Position numbers and translations under genes: made by a program. Shown one piece after another: positions 50,981 through 60,185 of a stretch of DNA of 64,000 bases. The stretch lies in contig JBKPAD010000001.1 of assembly GCA_046726235.1 (NCBI GenBank), positions 310,001 to 374,000 of the forward strand. The letters are read 5' to 3'. The notes below the pieces were generated by a model, which saw only the letters and a list, made by a program, of their open reading frames with translations, was not told the DNA's origin and made no database searches. Each line of letters begins with the position of its first letter. Positions within the stretch are counted from its first letter, which is position 1. This stretch comes from Nitricoxidireducens sp046726235 (GTDB lineage: Bacteria; Pseudomonadota; Gammaproteobacteria; Burkholderiales; Rhodocyclaceae).

Positions 50981-51913
50981 TTAGACGCCGGCGCCGTGCG
51001 CCTGAAGGTCTGCGTGGTAGCTGCTGCGCACGAGGGGGGCGCAGGCGGCGTTGGTGAAGCCCAGCTTCGTCGCCTCGTCGGCGTACATGCGGAAGACGTC
51101 GGGATGCACGTAGCGCGTCACCGGCAGGTGGTGGTTCGAGGGCGCGAGGTACTGGCCGATGGTGAGCATCTCGACGTCGTGGGCGCGCAGGTCGCGCAGC
51201 GTGACGAGGATCTCTTCGTCGGTCTCGCCGAGGCCGACCATCAGGCCGGACTTGGTCGCCACCTCGGGATGGCGCGCCTTGAAGGCCTTCAGCAGCAGCA
51301 GCGAATGCGCGTAGTCGGCGCCGGGGCGCGCCTGCTTGTACAGCCGCGGCACCGTCTCGAGGTTGTGGTTCATGACGTCGGGCAGGTTGCCCTCGAAGGC
51401 GTCGAGCGCGATCTCGAGGCGGCCGCGGAAGTCGGGCACCAGCACCTCGATCTTCGTCGCGGGCGACAGCCGGCGCAGCTCGGCGATGCAGGCGGCGAAG
51501 TGGGCGGCGCCGCCGTCGCGCAGGTCGTCGCGGTCGACGCTGGTGATCACGACGTACTTGAGCTTGAGCGCGGCGACCGTCTCGGCGAGCTTCCGCGGCT
51601 CGTCGGCGTCGGGCGGCAGCGGCTTGCCGTGGCCGACGTCGCAGAACGGGCAGCGCCGCGTGCACAGGTCGCCGAGGATCATGAAGGTCGCCGTGCCCTT
51701 GCCGAAGCATTCGCCGATGTTCGGGCAGGTGGCTTCTTCGCACACGGTGTGCAGCGCGTGGTCGCGCAGGATGGCCTTGACGTCGGCGAAGCGCGTCGCG
51801 CTGGACCCCGCCTTGACGCGTATCCAGTCCGGCTTCTTCAGCGGCGCCGCGGCCGGCACGATCTTGATCGGGATGCGGGCGGTCTTGGCCTCGCCCTTTT
51901 GCTTTTCGCTCAT
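50981..51913 (-). CDS. lipA: Lipoyl synthase
   Basis: A 310-residue radical SAM enzyme that inserts two sulfurs into protein-bound octanoate. The auxiliary cluster motif is CEEATCPNIGEC near residues 60-71, and the radical SAM cluster motif is CTRRCPFC near 87-94. The sacrificial-cluster serine is in RSSYHAD near residue 300. The gene follows lipB with a four-base overlap. In this order (dat-ybeD-lipB-lipA) the block is a common betaproteobacterial operon. Confidence 0.97.
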   Translation of the reverse strand: MSEKQKGEAKTARIPIKIVPAAAPLKKPDWIRVKAGSSATRFADVKAILRDHALHTVCEEATCPNIGECFGKGTATFMILGDLCTRRCPFCDVGHGKPLPPDADEPRKLAETVAALKLKYVVITSVDRDDLRDGGAAHFAACIAELRRLSPATKIEVLVPDFRGRLEIALDAFEGNLPDVMNHNLETVPRLYKQARPGADYAHSLLLLKAFKARHPEVATKSGLMVGLGETDEEILVTLRDLRAHDVEMLTIGQYLAPSNHHLPVTRYVHPDVFRMYADEATKLGFTNAACAPLVRSSYHADLQAHGAGV

Positions 51914-52527
51914 GCGCCGAGTGTACGACGAAGATGGGCGACGAGCCGAGCCGCGACCTCTGCGCGGTCGACTTCCATGCAGAGGTCGCTCATGCGCGTG
52001 ACCGGCATGCCCTCGTAGCCGCAGGGGTTGATGGCGTCGAAGGGCGCGAGGTCGGCGTCGACGTTGAGTGCGAGGCCGTGGTACGAGCAGCCGTTCCTGA
52101 TGCGCAGGCCTAGCGCGCCGATCTTGGCGCCGCCGATATACACGCCGGGCGCGCCGGGGAGGCGCTCGGCCTTGATGCCGTACTCCGCGAGCAGGTCGAT
52201 CAGCGCCTGCTCCATGCGGCTCACGAGTTCGCGCACCATCAGCTTGCGGCGGCGCAGGTCGAGCAGCAGGTAGGCGACGATCTGGCCGGGGCCGTGATAG
52301 GTGATCTGGCCGCCGCGGTCGATCTTCACCACCGGGATGCCGACGTCGCGCAGCAGGTGTTCGGGCTTGCCGGCGAGGCCCTGGGTGAACACCGGCGGGT
52401 GCTCGCAGAGCCAGAGTTCGTCGGGCGTGTCTTCGCTGCGCGCGGCGTTGAAATCCTGCATCGCCTGGTAGGTCGGCGCGTAGTCGACGCGGCCGAGGTC
52501 GCGCACCAGCAGCGCTTCGCCGCTCAC
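51910..52527 (-). CDS. lipB: Octanoyl-[acyl-carrier-protein]:protein N-octanoyltransferase
   Basis: A 205-residue enzyme that moves octanoate from ACP to lipoyl domains. The signature RGGQITYHGPGQIVAYLLLD is near residue 71. GGAKIGALGLRIRNGCSYHGLALNVD near residue 130 carries the catalytic lysine, and INPCGYEGMPVT near 166 the catalytic cysteine. The length is normal. The start overlaps the ybeD stop by four bases, and the stop overlaps lipA by four bases, so the three are coupled. Confidence 0.96.
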   Translation of the reverse strand: MSGEALLVRDLGRVDYAPTYQAMQDFNAARSEDTPDELWLCEHPPVFTQGLAGKPEHLLRDVGIPVVKIDRGGQITYHGPGQIVAYLLLDLRRRKLMVRELVSRMEQALIDLLAEYGIKAERLPGAPGVYIGGAKIGALGLRIRNGCSYHGLALNVDADLAPFDAINPCGYEGMPVTRMSDLCMEVDRAEVAARLVAHLRRTLGA

Positions 52528-52790
52528 AGCACGACCTTGACGAGCGGGTGCTTGGTCAGCTCGAGATAGAGCGCGTCGAGCTGCGCCTTCGAAGTGGCGC
52601 GCACGGTGCAGGTCAGCGACAGATACTTGCCGCCCGTCGAGGCGCGCATTTCCACGGTGGCGGCGTCGAAGTCCGGGGCGTGGCGCACGACGACGTCGCA
52701 GATCGCCTGGGCGAAGCCTTCCTGCGCCGCGCCCATCACCTTGAGCGGGAAGTCGCAGGGGAATTCGAGCAGCGTCTTCTCGTCAGCCAC
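52524..52790 (-). CDS. ybeD: YbeD/DUF493 family protein
   Basis: An 88-residue protein of the DUF493 (YbeD) family, with an ACT-like ferredoxin fold. Characteristic segments are LLEFPCDFPLKVMG at the N-terminus and STGGKYLSLTCTVRATSKAQLDALY in the middle. The family regulates lipB or dacA expression only by association; its molecular role is unknown. It sits between dat and lipB in the standard order, overlapping dat by eight bases and lipB by four. Confidence 0.9.
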   Translation of the reverse strand: MADEKTLLEFPCDFPLKVMGAAQEGFAQAICDVVVRHAPDFDAATVEMRASTGGKYLSLTCTVRATSKAQLDALYLELTKHPLVKVVL

Positions 52791-53640
52791 CGCGCATCAC
52801 CCGCGACTTGAAGTCCTGGTACCAGCCGTACATGCGCGCATAGACCGCACCGGGCTTGCCGTCGCCGACGGCGCGGCCGTCGAGCGTGACGATCGGCAGC
52901 ACCTCCTTGGTCGAGGAACTCATCCAGAGTTCGTCGGCGGCGCGCACTTCGGCTTCGGTGACGTCACGCACTTCGGCGGCGAGGCCGTTGGCGGCGGCGA
53001 TCTCGAGCACGACGTCGTAGGTGATGCCGGGCAGCATCAGGTGGTTCTTCGGCGGCGCCAGCAGCGTGCCGTTCCTGACCACGAAGACGTTCGACGCCGC
53101 GCCCTCGGTGAGGAAGCCGTCGCGGAACAGCAGCGTCTCGACGCAGCCGGCGTCGACCGCGAGCTGGCGCAGCAGGCAGTTGGCGAGCAGCGAGGTGGTC
53201 TTGAGGTCGCAGCGCAGCCAGCGGATGTCGGCGGCGCTGACGGCACTGATGCCGGTCTCGCGCTGCGCGGCCGGCGGCGTCAACAGCGGTTCGGTCGTGA
53301 CCAGGACGGTCGGCGTCACGGTCGCCGGGAAGGCGTGGTTGCGCACCGCCATCGGGCCGCGCGTCACCTGCAGGTAGACCGACTGGTCGTCCCACTGCGC
53401 GCCGGCGACGATGCCGGCGACGATCTCGCGCCATTCGGCATCGGTGTGCGGGTTCGCCAGGCGGATGCCGTCGAGGCTCTGCTGCAGGCGCGCGAGGTGC
53501 TCGCCGATGCGGAAGGGCCGGCGCGAGTAGACGGGGATGACTTCATACACGCCGTCGCCGAACAGGAAGCCGCGGTCCATGACGGAGACGCTCGCCTGCG
53601 CGAGCGGCATGCGCTTTCCGTTCAGGTAGACGTCGGCCAT
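52783..53640 (-). CDS. dat: D-amino acid aminotransferase (class IV PLP enzyme)
   Basis: A 285-residue fold-type IV aminotransferase that makes D-glutamate or D-alanine for peptidoglycan from the matching keto acids. The N-terminus VYLNGKRMPLAQASVSVMDRGF is typical. The PLP lysine is in RCDLKTTSLLANCLLRQ near residue 145, and EGAASNVFVVRNG near 178 is the conserved cofactor-binding loop. A 4-amino-4-deoxychorismate lyase is the main alternative; the neighbours (dacA, ybeD) favour D-amino acid metabolism. The start codon overlaps the dacA stop by one base. Confidence 0.88.
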   Translation of the reverse strand: MADVYLNGKRMPLAQASVSVMDRGFLFGDGVYEVIPVYSRRPFRIGEHLARLQQSLDGIRLANPHTDAEWREIVAGIVAGAQWDDQSVYLQVTRGPMAVRNHAFPATVTPTVLVTTEPLLTPPAAQRETGISAVSAADIRWLRCDLKTTSLLANCLLRQLAVDAGCVETLLFRDGFLTEGAASNVFVVRNGTLLAPPKNHLMLPGITYDVVLEIAAANGLAAEVRDVTEAEVRAADELWMSSSTKEVLPIVTLDGRAVGDGKPGAVYARMYGWYQDFKSRVMRGG

Positions 53641-54764
53641 CACTGGAACCACAGGCGCACGCTGTCCCAGGCGCGGCCGATGACGCCCGCCACGGGCACG
53701 TCCTCGAGCGCGACGACCGGATACTCGCCCCAAAGCTTGTCGTCGAGCATCAGGCGCAGCGTCGCGATGCGCTGGCCGCGCTGCAGCGGCGCCAGCAGCG
53801 GCTGCACGCTGACCAGCTGGACCTTGAGTTTCTCCGCCATGCCGCGCGGCAGCGAGAGCACGAAGTCCTCGGTGAAGCCGGCCTTGACGCTGTTCTGCGC
53901 GCCCTTGAAAACCTTCGGCTGCGACAGTGCCTGATCCTTGTCGTAGAGCTTGACGGCGTCGAAGGCCTGGAAGCCGTAGTTGAGCAGCTTCAGCGATTCC
54001 TGCGCGCGCGCGTTGTCGGAAGTGGCCCCGAGCACGACGGAGAGCAGGCGGCGCGAACCGCGCTTGCTGGAGGCGATCAGGCAGTAGCCGGCGGCTTCGG
54101 TGTGGCCGGTCTTGACGCCGTCGACGGTGGGGTCGAGCCACAGCAGGCGGTTGCGGTTCGGCTGCGTGATGCGGTTGTAGGCGTATTCCTTCATCGAGTA
54201 GATCGGGTAGTACTCGGGGAAGTCGCGGATCAGCGTCGACGCCAGGCGCGCGAGGTCGGCGGCGGTCGAGTAGTGCTGCGGGTCGGGCAGGCCGGTGGCG
54301 TTGGCGAAGCGCGTGTTCTTCAGGCCCATGCGCGCGGCCTCGCGGTTCATCATGCCCACGAAGCTCTCCTCGGAGCCGGCGACGGCTTCGGCCAGCGCGA
54401 TGCAGGCGTCGTTGCCCGACTGCACGATCATGCCGCGGATCAACTCGTCGACGCTCACCGGCTTCTTCGGCTCGATGAACATGCGCGAGCCCTGCGCCTT
54501 CCAGGCGCGCTCGGAGACGGGCACCTGCTGGTCGGACTTGAGCAGGCCCTGCTTGAGGGCGGCGAAGGCCAGGTAGGCCGTCATCAGCTTGGTCAGAGAG
54601 GCAGGCTCGACGCGCTCGTCCGGACTCTGGCTCGCCAGCGGCTGGCCCGAGGAATGGTCGACGAGCAGCCAGGCGCGCGCGGCGATGGCGGGCGCGGGCG
54701 GCGTGATCTGGGCGTGGGCGGAAAGCGCGGAGATCAGGGCGCAAAGGGCGAGCAGGAGTCGCAT
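53640..54764 (-). CDS. dacA: D-alanyl-D-alanine carboxypeptidase (PBP5/6 family)
   Basis: A 374-residue exported DD-carboxypeptidase that trims pentapeptide stems in peptidoglycan. A signal peptide (RLLLALCALISALSAHA) is followed by the catalytic domain with SxxK in PASLTKLM near residue 55, SGN in VQSGNDACIALAE near 113, and KTG in VDGVKTGHTEAAGY near 210. The PBP5-type C-terminal beta-domain follows (about 270-355), ending in an amphipathic anchor WDSVRLWFQ. It lies 37 bases after rlpA and is co-directional with the elongation genes. Confidence 0.95.
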   Translation of the reverse strand: MRLLLALCALISALSAHAQITPPAPAIAARAWLLVDHSSGQPLASQSPDERVEPASLTKLMTAYLAFAALKQGLLKSDQQVPVSERAWKAQGSRMFIEPKKPVSVDELIRGMIVQSGNDACIALAEAVAGSEESFVGMMNREAARMGLKNTRFANATGLPDPQHYSTAADLARLASTLIRDFPEYYPIYSMKEYAYNRITQPNRNRLLWLDPTVDGVKTGHTEAAGYCLIASSKRGSRRLLSVVLGATSDNARAQESLKLLNYGFQAFDAVKLYDKDQALSQPKVFKGAQNSVKAGFTEDFVLSLPRGMAEKLKVQLVSVQPLLAPLQRGQRIATLRLMLDDKLWGEYPVVALEDVPVAGVIGRAWDSVRLWFQ

Positions 54765-54801
54765 GTTTTCTCTCGTTTGGGGGCGGGAAATTTTATATCG
54801 G

Positions 54802-55755
54802 TCAGCGTTGCACGATGACCGGTTTGTAATCCAGGGCTTCGCGGATGCGCTCGGCCATGCGGCGCGCCTCGGCGGCGTCGGCCCACGGGCCGAGTTGCAG
54901 GCGGTAGAGCTTGCCGCTCGGCTGCACCACGAGCTTGTCGGCGACGCGGCCGAGCGTCGCGTCGAGTTCGCCGGCCAGGCGGGCGCGCAGGGCCTCGGCG
55001 TTGTCGCGGTTGCCGAAGGCGCCGAGCTGCAGGTAGTGGCCGCGCGCCTCGGCGACGTCGGGCTGCGGCTTCTCGGCCGGCACCGGGGCCTCGGCGAAGC
55101 GCGCGATCGGATCGTCCTCGGCGCGAGCGAGTGCCGCCGGCGCCTCCTGCCCCGACGCCAGGCTCTCGACCTCGACCAGCGTGCTGCCGTTGCCGATGTA
55201 GCCGAGCTTCCACGCCGCGGTGTAGGAAAGGTCGATGACCCGGCCGGCATGGAACGGCCCGCGGTCGTTGACGCGCACCACGACCGACTTGCCGTTGGCC
55301 GGGTTGGTCACGCGCGCGTAGGAGGGAATCGGCAGCGTCGGATGCGCGGCCGTCATGCCGTACATGTCGTAGATCTCGCCGCTCGAAGTCTTCTGGCCGT
55401 GGAACTTGCGCCCGTACCAGCTGGCGACGCCGCGCACCCGATAGCCGCCGGCGCTCTTCAGCGGCACGTAATCGCGGCCGAACACCGAATAGGGATTGTT
55501 GGCGAAGCGGTGCAGCGGCTCGGCGCGCGGCACGGCGTCCGGGATCGCATCGAGTTCTTCCGGCGCGTTGTCGCCGGGGCCGTCGTCCTGATAGTAGCCG
55601 CCGCCCTTCCTCAGCACGTAGGGCGGCTTCTGCGGCGCGGGCCTGGCGTCGGGCGTCGGCGCGGGTTCCGCCCGCTCGACCGTCGGCCGCGGCGCGGGCG
55701 CGCCGCACGCCGCGAGGATCAGGGCGACCGGAAGGAGTGCGAGGCGCCGGGTCAC
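54802..55755 (-). CDS. rlpA: RlpA-type septal ring lytic transglycosylase, lipoprotein
   Basis: A 317-residue lipoprotein with lipobox LILAAC. A proline-rich linker leads to the double-psi beta-barrel (GVASWYGRKFHGQKTSSGE near residue 100, RVNDRGPFH near 153), the glycosidase-like domain that cuts naked glycan strands. A C-terminal SPOR domain (GHYLQLGAFGNRDNAE ... YRLQLGPWAD, about residues 235-312) targets denuded peptidoglycan at the septum. The start is GTG, overlapping the rodA stop as GTGA. Confidence 0.93.
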   Translation of the reverse strand: MTRRLALLPVALILAACGAPAPRPTVERAEPAPTPDARPAPQKPPYVLRKGGGYYQDDGPGDNAPEELDAIPDAVPRAEPLHRFANNPYSVFGRDYVPLKSAGGYRVRGVASWYGRKFHGQKTSSGEIYDMYGMTAAHPTLPIPSYARVTNPANGKSVVVRVNDRGPFHAGRVIDLSYTAAWKLGYIGNGSTLVEVESLASGQEAPAALARAEDDPIARFAEAPVPAEKPQPDVAEARGHYLQLGAFGNRDNAEALRARLAGELDATLGRVADKLVVQPSGKLYRLQLGPWADAAEARRMAERIREALDYKPVIVQR

Positions 55756-56837
55756 TTCTGCACGAGCATCCGGTTCTTGTGAATGCTCATCAGGATGCCG
55801 ATGCCGATGAACAGCGTCACCAGCGCCGTGCCGCCGTAACTGACGAGCGGCAGCGGCACGCCCACCACGGGCAGGATGCCGCTGACCATGCCCATGTTGA
55901 CGAAGGCATAGGTGAAGAAGATCAGCGTGATCGCACCGGCAAGCAGGCGCGTGAAGACGGTCGGCGCGTTGGCGGCGATGATCAGACCGCGGCCGATCAG
56001 CAGCGAATAGAGCACCAGCAGGACGATGTTGCCGAGCAGGCCGAATTCCTCGGCCCAGACGGCGAGGATGAAGTCGGTATGGCGCTCGGGAATGAACTCG
56101 AGTTGCGCCTGCGTGCCCTGCCCCCAGCCTTTGCCGAGGATGCCTCCCGAGCCGATCGCGATCGTGGACTGGATGATGTGGAAGCCCTTGCCGAGCGGGT
56201 CCTTCTCCGGATCGAACAGCGTCAGGATGCGTGCGCGCTGATAGTCGTGGAGGAAGTTCCAGGCCACCGGCGCAGCGGCCAGGCCGGCCGCCAGCAGGCC
56301 GACGATGATCTTCCATGGCAGGCCGGCGAAGAAGATGACGTAGAAGCCGGCGGCCAGGACGAGGATCGCGGTGCCGAGGTCCGGCTGCTTGGCGATCAGG
56401 GCGACTGGCGCCAGCAGCAGCAGCGCGGCGACGGCGTAGTCGCGCAGGCGCAGCATCGCCTCGTGCTTCTGGAAGAACCAGGCGAGCATCAGCGGCACGG
56501 CGATCTTCATCAGTTCCGACGGCTGGATGCGCATGAAACCGAGGTTGAGCCAGCGGCGTGCTCCCTTGGAGATGTCGCCGAACAGCGCCACGGCGACGAG
56601 CAGCGCGATGCCGATCAGGTAGGCGGGCAGCGCCAGGTGCATCAGGCGCTGCGGCGGCACCTGGGCCGCGAGGCGCATGACGAGGAGAGCCGCCGCCATG
56701 TTGAGCAGCTGGCTGCCGACGCGTCCCGGCGACGCGCTGGCGACGGCGACGAGCGCGAGCAGCAGCAGCAGCGAGGCAAGCGTCATGAGTGGCGCGTCGA
56801 TCGAATCCGTGAGCTTGAACCACAGGCGGCGGAACAT
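55752..56837 (-). CDS. rodA: Rod-shape-determining glycosyltransferase RodA
   Basis: A 361-residue SEDS-family integral membrane protein with about ten helices that polymerises glycan strands during lateral wall synthesis. Typical segments are ARRWLNLGFMRIQPSELMKIA near residue 92 and FLHDYQRARILTLFDPEKDPLGKGFHIIQS near 195. EERHTDFI-type SEDS residues appear as FIPERHTDFILAVWAEEFG near 238, and VGVPLPLVSYGGT lies near 326. It lies four bases after mrdA and overlaps rlpA by four bases. Confidence 0.96.
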   Translation of the reverse strand: MFRRLWFKLTDSIDAPLMTLASLLLLLALVAVASASPGRVGSQLLNMAAALLVMRLAAQVPPQRLMHLALPAYLIGIALLVAVALFGDISKGARRWLNLGFMRIQPSELMKIAVPLMLAWFFQKHEAMLRLRDYAVAALLLLAPVALIAKQPDLGTAILVLAAGFYVIFFAGLPWKIIVGLLAAGLAAAPVAWNFLHDYQRARILTLFDPEKDPLGKGFHIIQSTIAIGSGGILGKGWGQGTQAQLEFIPERHTDFILAVWAEEFGLLGNIVLLVLYSLLIGRGLIIAANAPTVFTRLLAGAITLIFFTYAFVNMGMVSGILPVVGVPLPLVSYGGTALVTLFIGIGILMSIHKNRMLVQK

Positions 56838-56840
56838 CGC

Positions 56841-58727
56841 TCAGTCTCCTTCGGGTTCGACTTCGTCGGCCGGCGCGGACGACTTGGGCAGCTTGCCGAG
56901 CAGGTAGTAGTCGAGCACCTGGCGCGCGATCGGCGCGGCGGCCTGGGCGCCGAAGCCGCCGTTCTCGACCAGCACGGCAAGCGCGATCCGCGGCTGGTCG
57001 GCCGGTGCGAAGGCGATGAAGAGCGCGTGGTCGCGCAGTTCCTTCTTCGTCTTGCCCTCGATGTACTTCTCGCCCTTGAGGCTGAATACCTGGGCCGTGC
57101 CCGTCTTGCCGGCGGCCTCGTATTCGGCGCCGGCGAAGGCGCGTGCCCCGGTGCCTTCCTTGTTCACGCCGACCATGGCGCGTTTGATGACGTCCACGTG
57201 CTCCTGCTTGAGCGGCACGGTCTTGAGCGGCTTCGGCTCGATCAGCGTCTTCTCGCCGGTCTTGGTGTCGACGATGTGCTGGACGAGGTGGGGCCGGAAC
57301 ATCACGCCGTTGTTGGCCAGCGTCGCCGTCGCCTGCGCGAGCTGGATCGGCGTGTAGGCGTTGTAGCCCTGGCCGATGCCGATCGAGATGGTCTCGCCGG
57401 CATACCATTTCTGCTGCTCGGGCTTCTTGAAGCGCTTCTTCTTCCATTCCTGCGACGGCAGCACGCCCTCCGACTCGCCCTCGATGTCGACGCCTGTGCG
57501 CTGGCCGAGACCCAACTGGCGCATGAAGGCCGAGATGTTGTCGATGCCCATGTCGTTGGCGAGCGTGTAGTAGTAGGTGTCGCAGGAATGGACGATCGAC
57601 TTGTACATGTCGACCAGGCCGTGGCCGCCCTTCTTGTCGTCGCGGAAGGTATGGCCGCCGAAGTTGAAGAAGCCGGGGTCCGAGATCGCCTGCTCGGGGC
57701 GGCGCTTGCCGATCGTCAGCGCACCGAGCGCCATGAAGGGCTTGAACGTCGAACCCGGCGGGTAGGAGCCGTTGAGCGCGCGGTTGACCATCGGCTTGTC
57801 GGGCGAGGTGTTGAGCAGTTCCCAGTTGCCGGGGTCGATGCCGTCGACGAACAGGTTGGGATCGTAGTTGGGCATCGAGACCAGGGCGAGGATGCCGCCG
57901 GTGGCGGGCTCGATGGCGACCAGCGAACCCTTGCGGTCGCCGAAAGCCTTTTCGGCGACCTCCTGGAGCTTGGCATCGACGGTCAGCGTCAGGTTGTTGC
58001 CGGCGATCGGCGGCGTGCGCGCGAGCGTGCGGATCGCATGGCCGCCGGCGTCGACCTCCACCTGCTCGAAACCGGTCTGGCCGTGCAACTCGAATTCATA
58101 ATGGTTTTCGAGCCCGGTCTTGCCGAAGTGCTCGGTGCCGCGATAGTTGGCCTCCTCCTCGCGGTCGGCGATCTTGTCGAGGTCGCGGTCGTTGACGCGG
58201 CCGATGTAGCCGAGCAGGTGCGAGCCGAAGTCGCCCATCGGATACTGCCGGAACAGGCGTGCCTTGATGTCCACGCCGACGAAGCGGTAGCGGTGGGCGA
58301 TGAACTTCGCCACCTCCTCGTCGGTGAGGCGGGTGCGGATCGGCAGCGACTCGAAATTCTTGCTCTCGGTAAGCAGCTTGTGGAAGCGCTTGCGGTCCTT
58401 CGGCTGGATGTCGATGATCTTGCCCAGCTCGTCGATCAGCGCCTCCAGGTCTTTCGCCTTTGAAGGCGTGATCTCGAGCGTGTATGCCGAATAGTTGCGC
58501 GCGAGCACGATGCCGTTGCGGTCGATGATCAGGCCGCGGTTCGGAACCATCGGCACCAGCGAGATGCGGTTCTCTTCGGCGCGCGTCTGGTAGTACTTGT
58601 GCTGCACCACCTGCAGCCAGGCGAAGCGCACGAACAGCAGCGCGAAGCAGAACAGCACGAAGCCGCCGGCGAAGCCGAGGCGGCTGCGGAAGCGTTCCAG
58701 TTCCTCCTGCGGGTTCTTGAATTCCAC
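56841..58727 (-). CDS. mrdA: Penicillin-binding protein 2, peptidoglycan transpeptidase
   Basis: A 628-residue class B PBP that crosslinks peptidoglycan in the elongasome. One N-terminal membrane helix (GFVLFCFALLFVRFAWLQVV) is followed by the pedestal domain with NRGLIIDRNG near residue 58. The transpeptidase motifs are SxxK in PPGSTFKPFMAL near residue 325, SxN as VHSCDTYYY near 380, and KTG in AAGKTGTAQV near 540. The start at MEFKNPQEEL is the family start. The gene is six bases after mreD and four before rodA. Confidence 0.96.
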   Translation of the reverse strand: MEFKNPQEELERFRSRLGFAGGFVLFCFALLFVRFAWLQVVQHKYYQTRAEENRISLVPMVPNRGLIIDRNGIVLARNYSAYTLEITPSKAKDLEALIDELGKIIDIQPKDRKRFHKLLTESKNFESLPIRTRLTDEEVAKFIAHRYRFVGVDIKARLFRQYPMGDFGSHLLGYIGRVNDRDLDKIADREEEANYRGTEHFGKTGLENHYEFELHGQTGFEQVEVDAGGHAIRTLARTPPIAGNNLTLTVDAKLQEVAEKAFGDRKGSLVAIEPATGGILALVSMPNYDPNLFVDGIDPGNWELLNTSPDKPMVNRALNGSYPPGSTFKPFMALGALTIGKRRPEQAISDPGFFNFGGHTFRDDKKGGHGLVDMYKSIVHSCDTYYYTLANDMGIDNISAFMRQLGLGQRTGVDIEGESEGVLPSQEWKKKRFKKPEQQKWYAGETISIGIGQGYNAYTPIQLAQATATLANNGVMFRPHLVQHIVDTKTGEKTLIEPKPLKTVPLKQEHVDVIKRAMVGVNKEGTGARAFAGAEYEAAGKTGTAQVFSLKGEKYIEGKTKKELRDHALFIAFAPADQPRIALAVLVENGGFGAQAAAPIARQVLDYYLLGKLPKSSAPADEVEPEGD

Positions 58728-58733
58728 CTGGAA

Positions 58734-59255
58734 TCAGATCGGGCGGTTGTCGTCGCGCTCGACCGGGCGGTATTGCGGCATCAGCAGCAGGTAGGTCATC
58801 GGATGCCACAGCGCCGCCGCGACGAGGCTGGAGACGAAGTAGGAAAGGCCCGGGAACTCGCCGCCCGCGGAGACGCGTGCAACGACCATGATGACCTGGG
58901 CCGACAGCAGGATCGGCAGCACGTGCAGCGCCTGCTGCGCCAGCGGGAACCAGAGGATGCGCCGCGACAGGCCGCCGGCGGCGAAGGCGAGCGGCACGTA
59001 GGCGAGCGCATGCTGGCCCATGACGCTGCCGTCGATCACGTCCATCGTCAGGCCGAGGAAGAAGGCGGAGGCCATGCCGACGCGCAGCGGCTGGTGCACG
59101 CACCAGAAGGTCAGCACCAGCGCCACCCAGTCGGGCACGATCGGCAGGCGGCCGAAGGGAATCTGGTTGAGGAACAGCGCCAGCAGCAGCGAACCCCAGA
59201 TGAACCAACTGCGGGCCGGCAGCAGGATGCGGCGCGAGGAATGGGTCGGTTGCAT
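58734..59255 (-). CDS. mreD: Rod shape-determining membrane protein MreD
   Basis: A 173-residue integral membrane protein of five to six helices. Typical segments are SWFIWGSLLLALFLNQIPFG near residue 16, VPDWVALVLTFWCVHQP near 38, and GLTMDVIDGSVMGQHALAYV near 67, a hallmark of MreD. It bridges the cytoplasmic MreB filament and the periplasmic MreC scaffold. It overlaps mreC by one base and precedes mrdA by six bases. Confidence 0.94.
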   Translation of the reverse strand: MQPTHSSRRILLPARSWFIWGSLLLALFLNQIPFGRLPIVPDWVALVLTFWCVHQPLRVGMASAFFLGLTMDVIDGSVMGQHALAYVPLAFAAGGLSRRILWFPLAQQALHVLPILLSAQVIMVVARVSAGGEFPGLSYFVSSLVAAALWHPMTYLLLMPQYRPVERDDNRPI

Positions 59256-60181
59256 CACGGCGCGGTCCTCATCTTCCGGATCTTGCGGCCCTTGCCCTCG
59301 GTCTCCTTCTGCTGCACCGGTTCCTCGGGCGCCGGCGGCAGCGCCTCGCGGCTGCCGAGCACCAGCACCTGTCCGTGGCGCTCGACGCCGGCCAGCGGCT
59401 CGCAATGAATGCGCGCGAAGGCGTAGGAGTTGTCGCGGTCGATGCGCGAGACCTTCGCCACCGGCAGGCCCGGCAGGTAGACGCCGTCGAGGCCCGAGGT
59501 GACGAGCACGTCGTCGGGCTTGACGTCGGCGTTGGCGGCGAGAAAGCGCAGTTCCATCATGCCGGCGCCGGCGCCGGCGAGGATCGCGCGCAGGCCGTTG
59601 CGCTGCACCTGCACGGGGATCGCCTGCTCCTTGTCCGTCAGCAGCGTGACCTCGCTGGTCAGGGGGAAGGCGCGCGTCACCTGGCCGATGACGCCGATCT
59701 CGTCGACCACCGCCTGGCCCGGGGCGACGCCGGCCTGCGCGCCCTTGTCGATGATCACGCGGCGCGAGAACGGATCGCGCGCGGCGTAAAGGACCTCGGC
59801 GACATGCCCGCCGACCGGCTGGCGCGCCTTCATGTCGAGCAGCTGGCGCAGGCGCTTGTTCTCGAGCTCCAGATGTTCCTGGCGCAGCAGCTGGTTGGCG
59901 ACCATCAGCTGCCTCTTCTTGTAGTCGGAGTTTTCCGCCTGGAGGCTGGCGAGCGTCGTGAAGTACTCGCCGGCGTTGCCGGCGACCTCGATCGGCATGC
60001 CGGCCAGGCGCTGCAGCGGCCAGATCGCCGTCGCGGCGGCGAGCCGCGCCCATTCGAGCGTGTGGAAGCGCAGGTCGGCGAACAGCAGGGCGACGGAGAG
60101 GCTGAGGAAGAAGGCCAGTTGGGCGAGCGGCGCCGGACCCCGCTTGAAGAAGGGTGGCGGCGAATGGCCGACGGAGGACAT
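59255..60181 (-). CDS. mreC: Rod shape-determining protein MreC
   Basis: A 308-residue bitopic protein. One membrane helix (LAQLAFFLSLSVALLFADL, about residues 20-38) is followed by a coiled coil (about 75-115) and a double beta-barrel (about 120-275) with GAQAGVAPGQAVVDEIGVIGQV. The C-terminal tail is charged. It scaffolds the elongasome in the periplasm. ATG 60181 is used; a GTG lies just upstream at 60184 (GTGATG). The sequence in front is the end of the inverted-repeat element at 60186-60457, and no Shine-Dalgarno match is visible in it, which is unusual for an essential gene. Confidence 0.93.
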   Translation of the reverse strand: MSSVGHSPPPFFKRGPAPLAQLAFFLSLSVALLFADLRFHTLEWARLAAATAIWPLQRLAGMPIEVAGNAGEYFTTLASLQAENSDYKKRQLMVANQLLRQEHLELENKRLRQLLDMKARQPVGGHVAEVLYAARDPFSRRVIIDKGAQAGVAPGQAVVDEIGVIGQVTRAFPLTSEVTLLTDKEQAIPVQVQRNGLRAILAGAGAGMMELRFLAANADVKPDDVLVTSGLDGVYLPGLPVAKVSRIDRDNSYAFARIHCEPLAGVERHGQVLVLGSREALPPAPEEPVQQKETEGKGRKIRKMRTAP

Positions 60182-60185
60182 CACG

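Noticed and set aside
55737..58463. 908-codon plus-strand open frame opposite rodA and mrdA
   Set aside because: It spans two unrelated well-defined genes and has no motif; it arises from high GC.
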